Origin: an uncultured Candidatus Saccharibacteria bacterium
Lineage (GTDB): Bacteria; Patescibacteria; Saccharimonadia; Saccharimonadales; UBA1547
DNA: 38,829 nt
Assembly (NCBI GenBank): GCA_946480535.1
Contig: CAMLKA010000003.1
Location: 1-38,829, forward strand
Direction: 5' to 3'
Shown: positions 32,213-38,829 of the stretch, in pieces
How positions within the stretch are numbered: position 1 is the first letter of the stretch
How the letters are laid out: every line of letters begins with the position of its first letter
The notes under the pieces: generated by a model
What the model saw: the letters and a program-made list of their open reading frames with translations, nothing else
What the model was told of the DNA's origin: nothing
Databases searched by the model: none
Program-made: the position numbers and the translations under genes

Positions 32213-34735
32213 ATGGAATCTGTATCTCGACTCTTCAGGACTTTTGAACCTGAACACTATAACCTTTCAGTAAAACTTAATCGTATCGAGCGAACTTTTG
32301 AAGGAACCGTGAGTATTCGCGGGCTCCTCGCCGAAGACACCCAAGAGGTTCGTCTTCATGCTAAAAAACTTTCTATAAAATCAGCGACTGTCGACGGTAA
32401 GGCTGCGGAGTTTCGCGATGATACTAATGACGAACTTGTCATCTCACACCAAGACCTCTCTGCTGGTGAACACCTTCTCGTCATTACCTACAGTGGCTCT
32501 ATCTCTGATGATATGAACGGCATTTACCCATGCTACTTTGAAGTTGATGGTGAAAAGCAGGAACTCCTTGCAACCCAGTTTGAAAGTCACTATGCCCGTC
32601 AAGCGTTCCCATGTATTGATGAACCCGAGGCAAAGGCAACTTTCGACGTGACGCTCACTACGGAAAACAACGTCACTGTTTTAGGCAACATGCCCGTGAA
32701 ATCTCAATCTGAAGAGGGAGATTTACTCGTTACAAGCTTCGAAACCACGCCACGTATGAGCAGCTACCTTGTCGCCTGGGTTGTTGGTGACCTTCAAAAG
32801 AAAACCACCACAACCGATAGCGGTGTTGAGGTATCCGTCTGGTCAACGAAAGCGCACGACCCTTCGAACCTCGATTTTGCACTCAACATCGCAACGCGCA
32901 CCATCGACTTCTTCGATGAGTACTTTGGCGTTCCGTATCCACTCCCCAAGGCAGACCACGTAGCGCTTCCGGACTTTTCAGCCGGCGCCATGGAAAACTG
33001 GGGGCTTATTACGTACCGCGAAATTGCACTCCTCGTTGACCCGAAGCAAACAACCCTTTCAGCAAAACACTACGTCGCAACAGTCATCGCCCATGAACTC
33101 AGTCACCAATGGTTCGGCAACCTCGTTACCATGCAGTGGTGGAACGACCTATGGCTTAACGAAAGCTTCGCAAACATGATGGAATACGTTGCCGTTGACG
33201 CGCTCGAACCGTCATGGAATATTTGGCTTGATCAGGCAACCACCGAAGTTGTCAGTGCGCTCCGTCGTGACAGCCTTGATGGCGTGCAGTCTATCCAGAT
33301 TGACGTCAATCACCCAGATGAAATTAGTACCATTTTCGACCCATCAATTGTCTACGCAAAAGGTGGTCGCCTCCTTCGTATGCTCCAAGCTTATGTTGGC
33401 GACGACGCAATGAAGCAGGGGCTTAAGCGCTACTTCGAGAAGCACAAATACACCAATACACAGGCCGACGATCTATGGGCAGCCCTCAGTGAAGCTTCAG
33501 GCAAAGATATCTCAAGCTTTATGCACGCCTGGATGACTCAGCCAGGCTTCCCTGTTGTTCATGCAGCCAAGAACGCCGACACCATTACGCTCTCACAGAA
33601 ACAATTCTTCATTGGTCCACACGAAGATCAAGACCGTACCTGGCCTATTCCACTCCACGGCGTGACGGCGAGCATCCCAGAATCACTCCAATCAAAAGAA
33701 TTCTCATTTGAATACACCGACCCAACCCCATTCCGTTTGAATCGTGGCGGTACAGCCCACTTTATCACTCAATACGACACCCCTTTGCTTGCAGAAATTA
33801 TCGAGAACCTCGATCAGCTTTCGCCAGTTGATAAGCTCAACTTCTTACACGAACAGATTCTTCTTGCAAAGGCTGGGCTTCAGTCGTACGCGGCAATCAT
33901 TCCGCTCCTCAACTACTTCAAGTCTGAAACGAATGAATCCGTCTGGAGTATTGTCGCCCTCGCAATGAATGAACTCAAGCGCTTTATTGAAGTAGAAAGC
34001 GAAGCAGAAGCAAAGCTCAAGAAGCTTGTTGGTGAAGTAATTGAAGAACAGTATCACCGCCTTGGCTGGAATGAAGTTGAAGGTGAAGACGAAAACGACA
34101 CCAAACTTCGTAGTACAATCATCGGCCTTTCGTTATATGCCGAACTTCCAGAATCACTCGAAGAAGCAACGAAGCGCTACAAAGCAGGAACCATCGACAC
34201 ACTTGACCCTGAACTACGAACCACCGTCATGGCCCATGCCGTTCGGCACGAAATTACACCTGATGTCGTTGACACACTCCTTGCGGCATATCCAAAAATT
34301 ACCAATAGTGAACTTCGCGATGATGTTGCAGCCGCACTAACCGCGGCCATAAACCCGACCATCATTCAGCGGCTTATTGAGCTCCTAAAAGACACCTCGT
34401 TCATTCGTATGCAAGATTTCATTCACTGGTTTGTTTGGCTACTCCGTAACCGCTATAGTCGTGAAATTGCATGGCAATGGACTCGCGATAACTGGGATTG
34501 GATTGCAAAGACCTTCAAGGATGATTCTCACTATGACATCCTTCCTCGCTATGTTGCCGGATCGCTCGTTACACGCACGCAACTTGAAGAATACAAGGCC
34601 TTTTTCGCTCCGTATGAAAGCGAAATTGCCCTATCGCGAAATATTAAGATTGGCTACACAGAGCTCGAAGGAATCGTTTCTCTTCTAGAGACCGACGGAC
34701 CACGCGTTCGCGAAGCTTTACTCGACCTCGAGTAA
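32213..34735 (+). CDS. M1 family metallo-aminopeptidase (PepN-like)
   Basis: An 840-aa zinc aminopeptidase that trims N-terminal residues from peptides. GAMEN is at 258-262 and the zinc site HELSH at 294-298 with the third ligand E317 (WLNES), the exact HExxH-x18-E spacing. The N-terminal beta domain includes ATQFESHYARQAFPCIDEP, and the C-terminal ERAP1-like helical domain (about 520-840) includes WQWTRDNWDWI. No signal peptide is present, so it is cytoplasmic, suited to using imported or host peptides. It ends 18 bp inside the convergent YraN frame. Confidence 0.96.
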   Translation: MESVSRLFRTFEPEHYNLSVKLNRIERTFEGTVSIRGLLAEDTQEVRLHAKKLSIKSATVDGKAAEFRDDTNDELVISHQDLSAGEHLLVITYSGSISDDMNGIYPCYFEVDGEKQELLATQFESHYARQAFPCIDEPEAKATFDVTLTTENNVTVLGNMPVKSQSEEGDLLVTSFETTPRMSSYLVAWVVGDLQKKTTTTDSGVEVSVWSTKAHDPSNLDFALNIATRTIDFFDEYFGVPYPLPKADHVALPDFSAGAMENWGLITYREIALLVDPKQTTLSAKHYVATVIAHELSHQWFGNLVTMQWWNDLWLNESFANMMEYVAVDALEPSWNIWLDQATTEVVSALRRDSLDGVQSIQIDVNHPDEISTIFDPSIVYAKGGRLLRMLQAYVGDDAMKQGLKRYFEKHKYTNTQADDLWAALSEASGKDISSFMHAWMTQPGFPVVHAAKNADTITLSQKQFFIGPHEDQDRTWPIPLHGVTASIPESLQSKEFSFEYTDPTPFRLNRGGTAHFITQYDTPLLAEIIENLDQLSPVDKLNFLHEQILLAKAGLQSYAAIIPLLNYFKSETNESVWSIVALAMNELKRFIEVESEAEAKLKKLVGEVIEEQYHRLGWNEVEGEDENDTKLRSTIIGLSLYAELPESLEEATKRYKAGTIDTLDPELRTTVMAHAVRHEITPDVVDTLLAAYPKITNSELRDDVAAALTAAINPTIIQRLIELLKDTSFIRMQDFIHWFVWLLRNRYSREIAWQWTRDNWDWIAKTFKDDSHYDILPRYVAGSLVTRTQLEEYKAFFAPYESEIALSRNIKIGYTELEGIVSLLETDGPRVREALLDLE

Positions 34736-34972
34736 TTCAAGCGGCTCACCGGCACCAAAACCTACGGCAGCAAGTCGTAAGTTTTTCTGCGTTGGATGGT
34801 GGACGCTGTAAAGCTCGGCAGCAAAGCGCATTTGATGAAGTTTTTTAGGGGTAATTGCGTCAATACCCGCACCCGCATACGAGGATCGGTATTTAACTTC
34901 AATAAAATACCTGGTGCTCTCTGACTCGGCAATAATATCTATTTCGCAGTACTTAGTTTTCCAATTGCGCAC
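34718..34972 (-). CDS. YraN (UPF0102) family nuclease-like protein, N-terminally broken
   Basis: The frame matches the YraN family: RNWKTKYCEIDIIAE and YFIEVKYRSS are its endonuclease-like core (E, D and E-V-K), followed by helix ITPKKLHQMRFAAELY. Full YraN proteins start with a G-x-x-x-E-x-x-A-A-x-(Y/F)-L stretch, missing after any usable start here. That stretch is found just upstream in the same frame, as the last residues of RnhB (RGSKGEADVAR), then UGA, then LQQSGFKIVV. The only start codon after the UGA is GTG 34972, without SD, giving 84 aa. It may be a pseudogene, a read-through product or a reinitiated fragment. Confidence 0.6.
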   Translation of the reverse strand: MRNWKTKYCEIDIIAESESTRYFIEVKYRSSYAGAGIDAITPKKLHQMRFAAELYSVHHPTQKNLRLAAVGFGAGEPLELLEVE

Positions 34973-34999
34973 TACAATTTTGAAGCCGCTTTGCTGTAG

Positions 35000-35638
35000 T
35001 CATCGAGCAACATCAGCTTCGCCTTTGCTGCCACGAGACGGCTTCACATCAATTTTTTGAATGAGGTCATTCCCAATAAGTTTCGCAATGGGCGCAAATG
35101 AGCGCCTATGGAGTGGAGTTACCCCGTAATCAACTAATGCCTTTTGGTGTTTCGCCGTACCATACCCTACGTGTGAACCAAAACCATACTCTGGATATAC
35201 ACCGTCCTGTTCTTCCATATATGTATCGCGCGCCACTTTTGCAACAATAGACGCCGCGGATACGGCAGGGATAAGAAAGTCCGCCTTTGGCATCGTTGTA
35301 ACATACCGGCCTTTGTTCGTTTCTTTAAGAAAATTGATTGTTCCGTCGATTACAATCTCATGATACGGCGTTTCGACAGCCTCAACAGCACGAATCGTCG
35401 CAAGGCGCAACGCAGCAGGCAACCCGATAGCGTCAAGCTCCTCGGCATGTACCCATCCAAGCCCCCAGCCAAGTGCGCTCTCTCGAATTTGAATATCAAG
35501 TTCAGCCCGGCGCTTTGCTGAAAGCTTTTTACTGTCAGTCAGGCCTTCAAGCGTAAAGTTTTCAGGAAGTACGACAGCTCCCACTACTAACGGGCCTGCC
35601 CATGGGCCTCGCCCTACTTCATCAATCCCTAGAATCAT
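35000..35638 (-). CDS. rnhB: Ribonuclease HII
   Basis: RNase HII removes ribonucleotides and RNA primers from DNA-RNA hybrids, 212 aa. The motifs are ILGIDEVGRGPWAGPLVVGA (catalytic D and E), LTDSKKLSAKRR, VIDGTINF, the D of PKADFLIPAVSAASIVAKVARD, and YGTAKHQKALVDYGVTPLHR with HRRSFAPI. After this normal end there are about 27 extra residues ending RGSKGEADVAR, which look like the start of YraN. The ATG has TATAAT ending 6 nt upstream and no SD, so it is probably leaderless. It is 16 nt after the unknown gene and in the rplS-rnhB-yraN order common in bacteria. Confidence 0.96.
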   Translation of the reverse strand: MILGIDEVGRGPWAGPLVVGAVVLPENFTLEGLTDSKKLSAKRRAELDIQIRESALGWGLGWVHAEELDAIGLPAALRLATIRAVEAVETPYHEIVIDGTINFLKETNKGRYVTTMPKADFLIPAVSAASIVAKVARDTYMEEQDGVYPEYGFGSHVGYGTAKHQKALVDYGVTPLHRRSFAPIAKLIGNDLIQKIDVKPSRGSKGEADVAR

Positions 35639-35644
35639 TCTTTT

Positions 35645-35650
35645 ATTATA
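35645..35650 (-). promoter_or_regulatory. Leaderless-type promoter of rnhB
   Basis: Perfect TATAAT on the minus strand, ending 6 nt before the rnhB ATG, in the 16-nt gap after the unknown gene. The -35 region is poor. Confidence 0.6.
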
Positions 35651-35654
35651 CTAG

Positions 35655-36359
35655 TCAAAAATGAACTTGTTCTTGATCATTCTGCGGGTTACGTGGCGAA
35701 AAGACCCTCGGTACATTACCGGCCGTCTTCTCAGAGAAAGCATAGGTGAGGAAATAATCTGTATGTGTATTGCTTAACAGCTCAGATGGCGGCATGGCCT
35801 GTAAGGGTGTATCGCCGTGCGCAATCGCCAAACCAATCTGCGCCTCTTCAATACTTCGTCGACTTGAATACCCCATACTCCCTAGCTGCGTTGAACTGAA
35901 CAGTACGGTTGGCTCGACCTCGTCTACAGCATAGTGTGACTGAACTTTATGAGAAGGATGATCAATTAAAACAAGGACTTCATTGTCAGTGCGCCATAGC
36001 TGGACTTTTTCTGGAGTAAGATCACGGAAAATTCGTGTCGTTGCGTCATTAGCTCCATGCACTACTCCCCCTCTAAAGCATCCAGCGCTCGGAGTGTAGT
36101 GAATGTTAAACGGATCATAGCGATATACCGTCGTGTATCGAGGCTTATTATCTGCAAGTTGCCCACGGAGTGCCATGAGCGCTTCGGATTCATAAAGTTC
36201 AATAAATAAAGCGTCGAGCACCTCAGGTGAGTTTGTATCCTGGTGGTCATACTTATTATAGAAATCCGTGAATATATTCTCTTGCAGAGCACGCTCTTTA
36301 TAACGCTCGATCACTCGTCTGTGCTCTCTATCCTGCTGTTCTCGACCATAGTTCACCAT
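35655..36359 (-). CDS. Hypothetical protein, 234 aa
   Basis: No family is recognised. The N-terminal third is charged and helical (MVNYGREQQDREHRRVIERY to about residue 68). The rest is mixed, with YRYDPFNIHYTPSAGCFRGG, then VLVLIDHPSHKVQSHYAVDE and an S/T-rich stretch LFSSTQLGSMGYSSRRS. There is one cysteine and no signal or membrane segment. The ATG has GGGAG with 8-nt spacing, and an extended -10 (TGCTATACT) lies just past the rplS terminator, so it has its own promoter, with rnhB downstream. Confidence 0.75.
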   Translation of the reverse strand: MVNYGREQQDREHRRVIERYKERALQENIFTDFYNKYDHQDTNSPEVLDALFIELYESEALMALRGQLADNKPRYTTVYRYDPFNIHYTPSAGCFRGGVVHGANDATTRIFRDLTPEKVQLWRTDNEVLVLIDHPSHKVQSHYAVDEVEPTVLFSSTQLGSMGYSSRRSIEEAQIGLAIAHGDTPLQAMPPSELLSNTHTDYFLTYAFSEKTAGNVPRVFSPRNPQNDQEQVHF

Positions 36360-36385
36360 TATTCGCTCTCCCTCTTAATAGTCCG

Positions 36386-36394
36386 AGTATAGCA
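36386..36394 (-). promoter_or_regulatory. Extended -10 promoter of the 234-aa gene
   Basis: TGCTATACT on the minus strand directly follows the rplS terminator. A TTGACA inside the terminator hairpin is only 14 nt upstream, too close to be a normal -35 box. Confidence 0.6.
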
Positions 36395-36397
36395 TAA

Positions 36398-36425
36398 AAA
36401 CACCCTGTCAATTGACAGGGTGTTT
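36398..36425 (-). terminator. rplS terminator
   Basis: A perfect 28-bp palindrome (AAACACCCTGTCAA and its complement) with T residues following on the minus strand, 19 nt past the rplS stop. Confidence 0.92.
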
Positions 36426-36444
36426 AAAAAATTATAAGGCAGAA

Positions 36445-36966
36445 CTAAGCGTCAGCGTGACGTGCTTCAACTTCAGCTTGCTTTGCAGCGAGCTCTGCGT
36501 CTTCAGCGGCCTTTTCAGCAGCTTTTTCTTCAGCTGCAACCTTTGCCTCTTCCTTAAGACGTGCAGCTTCTTCTTCTGCATGAGCGTCAACGACACTGTT
36601 CACGCCTTCGCGGTCGAAGTTAACAGCCTTAAGACGAGCGCTCTTACCGCTACGATTACGAAGGTATGAGAGGTAGTTACGGCGAACCTTAGCACGACGT
36701 GTAATTTCAATCTTTTCTACAAGTGGGCTGTGAAGAAGGAAGCTCTTCTCAACACCAATACCACTGGCAATCTTGCGAACAGTAATGCGTGCAGTGTGTG
36801 ACTTCTTACGATCAACACGAATCACAACGCCTTCAAAGATCTGGATACGCTCTTTGTTACCTTCTTTAATTTTCTGGTGGACACGGACAGTGTCACCGCT
36901 CTTTGCGTCAACAACTGCAGCCTTACGCTGTTCATTGTTCACTTTCTGGATAAGTGCAAAACTCAT
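36445..36966 (-). CDS. rplS: 50S ribosomal protein bL19 with long C-terminal extension
   Basis: bL19 lies at the 30S-50S interface. The first 115 residues are typical: GDTVRVHQKIKEGNKERIQ, FEGVVIRVDRK, RKIASGIGVEKSFLLHSP and RRAKVRRNYLSYLRNRSGKSARLK. The protein is 173 aa, about 55 longer than usual; the extra part (about 127-173) is an alanine-, glutamate- and lysine-rich predicted coiled coil (EEEAARLKEEAKVAAEE). ATG 36966 has GAGG 8 nt upstream. The mRNA has a structured leader of about 130 nt, suggesting feedback control. Confidence 0.97.
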   Translation of the reverse strand: MSFALIQKVNNEQRKAAVVDAKSGDTVRVHQKIKEGNKERIQIFEGVVIRVDRKKSHTARITVRKIASGIGVEKSFLLHSPLVEKIEITRRAKVRRNYLSYLRNRSGKSARLKAVNFDREGVNSVVDAHAEEEAARLKEEAKVAAEEKAAEKAAEDAELAAKQAEVEARHADA

Positions 36967-37106
36967 TAGTTATTCCTCTTTTGTACCCAATTGGTACTTG
37001 CTTATACTCAGGTAGACCTGAGAGCCAGCCACGCAGTTGCATCCCTGCGGCTCCAGCTCCCGCAACCTAAGCGGTTACTCTATACAATCAGTGATAAATT
37101 ATAGCA
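36967..37106 (-). promoter_or_regulatory. rplS promoter and structured leader
   Basis: TGCTATAAT (37098-37106) on the minus strand starts a leader of about 125 nt. It holds a GTTGC/GCAAC stem enclosing GCGG/CCGC, a perfect CTCAGG-TCTA-CCTGAG hairpin (37007-37022), and GTACC/GGTAC (36983-36997) just before the SD. Ribosomal protein leaders, including one for L19 in Firmicutes, are known; whether this is the same class cannot be judged by eye. Confidence 0.55.
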
Positions 37107-37115
37107 CGTTTATGA

Positions 37116-37121
37116 TAAAAT
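37116..37121 (+). promoter_or_regulatory. Possible extended -10 promoter of the 169-aa gene
   Basis: TAAAAT preceded by TGA on the plus strand, back to back with the rplS -10 on the other strand. The predicted start is about 35 nt before the ATG at 37163. No clear -35 box. Confidence 0.4.
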
Positions 37122-37162
37122 TGGAAGAGTTATTAGGGGTGGTACGAGGAGGTGAATATTTT

Positions 37163-37672
37163 ATGATGTCAACCGAAAACGAACTGCCAAGAATCTTAGA
37201 CGTAGGTACACACCTCATTCCCCACGAATCCCCCGACACCGACCCTGCCCTTATGAGCAACGCCGAGTTTGCCGCATTGGTCGAGCTTCCCGACGGATCA
37301 ACCGCTATTCTCGAAGCTTTTCACGAAGAAACTACCCTTGAAGACGGTCAGTCTGCCGACGGTTTTGACTTCCGAGGGCCACGCGCGCTCCCCTTCCTCA
37401 AACACAACTATTTCGTCAGCGCACAGCATGACCAACTCGGCCTCAACGGCGGCGCAAAAGACCCTTATGCCGACACTGCGCCAACACTCCCAGGTATGGA
37501 ATGGCCCGAGGTCATTCACCTCCAGCATCCTGCTCGCGTACGTGACTACGCAACCTATGTTATGGCCGTCGCGCTTGGTATTCAGCGCCCCGTCTCAGGA
37601 GACCACTGGAATACAGACATGGCTGCAGAGGTAAACACTCCAAGCGCCGGTAATCGTTTCGGCGAATTCTAG
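37163..37672 (+). CDS. Hypothetical protein, 169 aa
   Basis: No family is recognised. The frame is open further upstream, but ATG 37163 (MMSTENELPRILD) has GAGGAGGT with 9-nt spacing and fits best; the second ATG directly after is also possible. The product is acidic and soluble, without cysteines, signal or membrane segment, and rich in P, D, E and H. It includes LPDGSTAILEAFHEE, LPFLKHNYFVSAQHD and a C-terminal DHWNTDMAAE. It lies between the rplS leader and pilB and converges on pilB, the two stops 3 nt apart. Confidence 0.7.
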   Translation: MMSTENELPRILDVGTHLIPHESPDTDPALMSNAEFAALVELPDGSTAILEAFHEETTLEDGQSADGFDFRGPRALPFLKHNYFVSAQHDQLGLNGGAKDPYADTAPTLPGMEWPEVIHLQHPARVRDYATYVMAVALGIQRPVSGDHWNTDMAAEVNTPSAGNRFGEF

Positions 37673-37675
37673 AGT

Positions 37676-38829
37676 TTATATAACGCGGTTAATTTCTTCG
37701 ATGGTTGTTTCACCACGGAGTGCCGCAAGTATACCATTTTGAAGCAACGTCACCATACCATTCGCACGGGCGGTTTTTGCAATAATTTCGGCGTGCACGT
37801 CATTGACATCACCTCGAAGAAACTTCTGAATCTCTTCACTCACTACCAATTGCTCCATAATCACCATACGTCCGCTATATCCAAACGGAGAGCTCTCGCT
37901 TGTTACTGGGCGGAAGAGTTGGAAATTCTCAAGATTTGGCTTTTCGACATGCTCCGGAAGGTCTTTGAGCGCTTCGCGAATCCATTGCTTTGTGGCTTCA
38001 TCAGGATCGTAGGCTTCTTTACTCTCGTCATCGAGCCGCCTTACAAGCCGCTGGGCTATCACAAGTCGAATCGCACTACTAAAGATGGGGTTCTGGCCAA
38101 TAAGGTCAATCATACGACTAAACGCGGCCGCAGTATCAGTAGCGTGGAATGTCGAAAGAACAAGGTGGCCGGTAATTGAGGCCTGGATTGCCGTCTTGGC
38201 AGTATCAGCGTCACGAATCTCTCCCACCATCACAACATCAGGGTCAAGACGAAGCACCGAACGAAGGTGGTCGGCGAAGCTTTGACCACCCGTTGTATCG
38301 ACGGGAACCTGTGAAATACCAGGGACACTAAATTCAATTGGGTCTTCAAGGGTGATAATCTTTCGATCGAGCGTATTCAACGCATTAATCATACTGTAGA
38401 GAGTTGTCGACTTACCTGAACCAGTTGGCCCAACCATCAGCACCATACCGCGGGGGTGGCTAATGACATCATCGATTTCCCTGCGCTCAGGCGCTGCGAT
38501 CTCGAGGCGATCAAGGTTCAGCATAGATTCGTCGTAGTTGAAGAGACGAATAACAGCATCTTGTCCATACATCGTCGGCACCATTTCAATACGCATGTTC
38601 AACATATGTCGCGCTTCATCTTCACCGATTTCTTGCTGCATATGCCCTGATTGCGGCTCGTTTGAAGCCGTTGAAAGATTCGCCCGCGAAGCAAGGGTTC
38701 CTAAAATCACCCGATAGCGGTCTTGGTCAAGCGTCGCAACAGGGTGGAGCGCGCCATCAACACGCATACGAATCCGAATACCATCACGCTGATTTTCAAC
38801 GTGAATATCACTAGCGCCAAGCCTATCGG
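37676..38829 (-). CDS. Type IV pilus assembly ATPase PilB/GspE, 5' end outside the window
   Basis: The frame runs through the right edge, so the N-terminus is missing; 383 residues are visible. It begins in the N2 domain (RLGASDIHVENQRDGIRIRM). Walker A is GPTGSGKSTTLYSMI, the Asp box is LEDPIEF, Walker B is VVMVGEIRD and the His box TGHLVLSTFHATD. The zinc-binding tetracysteine region of GspE/PilB is cysteine-free: RRLDDESKEAYDP and VTSESSPFGYSGR stand where CxxC pairs normally lie. PilB powers pilus extension; the pilin-NHL protein in this window could be a substrate. A GspE-type secretion ATPase cannot be excluded. Confidence 0.93.
   Translation of the reverse strand, partial: DRLGASDIHVENQRDGIRIRMRVDGALHPVATLDQDRYRVILGTLASRANLSTASNEPQSGHMQQEIGEDEARHMLNMRIEMVPTMYGQDAVIRLFNYDESMLNLDRLEIAAPERREIDDVISHPRGMVLMVGPTGSGKSTTLYSMINALNTLDRKIITLEDPIEFSVPGISQVPVDTTGGQSFADHLRSVLRLDPDVVMVGEIRDADTAKTAIQASITGHLVLSTFHATDTAAAFSRMIDLIGQNPIFSSAIRLVIAQRLVRRLDDESKEAYDPDEATKQWIREALKDLPEHVEKPNLENFQLFRPVTSESSPFGYSGRMVIMEQLVVSEEIQKFLRGDVNDVHAEIIAKTARANGMVTLLQNGILAALRGETTIEEINRVI

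Noticed and set aside
35000..35002. UGA recoded genome-wide (as Gly or Trp, as in Gracilibacteria-type codes)
   Set aside because: UGA is the natural stop of the 51-codon, 187-aa and 234-aa genes, the large conserved genes contain no internal UGA, and Trp is UGG. Only a local event at rnhB/yraN remains possible.

Overview
The window looks like a core-genome segment of a Patescibacteria (CPR) bacterium, most probably a Candidatus Saccharibacteria (TM7) relative. This is inferred from the gene set: compact RpoB and RpoC, type IV pilus parts without biosynthetic operons, a membrane-anchored HExxH peptidase, a secreted HNH nuclease, an M1 aminopeptidase and a GlcD-like FAD oxidase. The mix of SD-led genes and apparently leaderless genes also fits. 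The code is standard: UGA ends several genes and Trp is UGG. Nearly all genes are on the minus strand; PBP, the M1 aminopeptidase, one tRNA-Leu and one small unknown gene are on the plus strand.

Layout from left to right: a minus-strand promoter for a gene off the left edge and the rpoC terminator (1-141); rpoC and rpoB (142-7358) with promoter and structured leader; two tiny GC-rich membrane-protein genes with an elaborate terminator (7582-8134); a SemiSWEET-like PQ-loop gene; clpP with a perfect CIRCE operator; tig; hisS; an unknown gene; a SpoU methyltransferase; a strongly promoted 49-codon gene with a large palindrome; tRNA-Leu(CAG); a GlcD-like oxidase; tRNA-Leu(UAG); a pilin/NHL-propeller fusion; the tyrS-recG-phospholipase-like-rsmD operon; a divergent class A PBP; radA plus a PIN/TRAM gene; clpC overlapping a HExxH peptidase gene, with a second perfect CIRCE; nusA; a secreted HNH nuclease gene divergent from an M1 aminopeptidase gene; yraN and rnhB in one frame split by a UGA; an unknown gene; rplS with a structured leader; another unknown gene; and a 5'-truncated pilB.

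Themes. (1) RpoC lacks all seven identifiable cysteines of its two structural zinc sites, and PilB lacks its zinc tetracysteine, while RadA keeps its C4 finger and the peptidases keep HExxH. (2) clpP and clpC both carry CIRCE, implying an HrcA-controlled ClpCP protease; the overlapping HExxH peptidase probably joins that regulon. (3) Many promoters are extended -10 boxes (TGnTATAAT-like), and about nine lie 6-10 nt before the start codon, predicting leaderless or nearly leaderless mRNAs. (4) Pilus ATPase, pilin-propeller fusion and secreted nuclease suggest surface attachment and nucleic-acid scavenging. (5) The UGA between rnhB and yraN falls inside the conserved YraN N-terminus, suggesting a broken or read-through fusion.

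All calls rest on motif reading without database searches.
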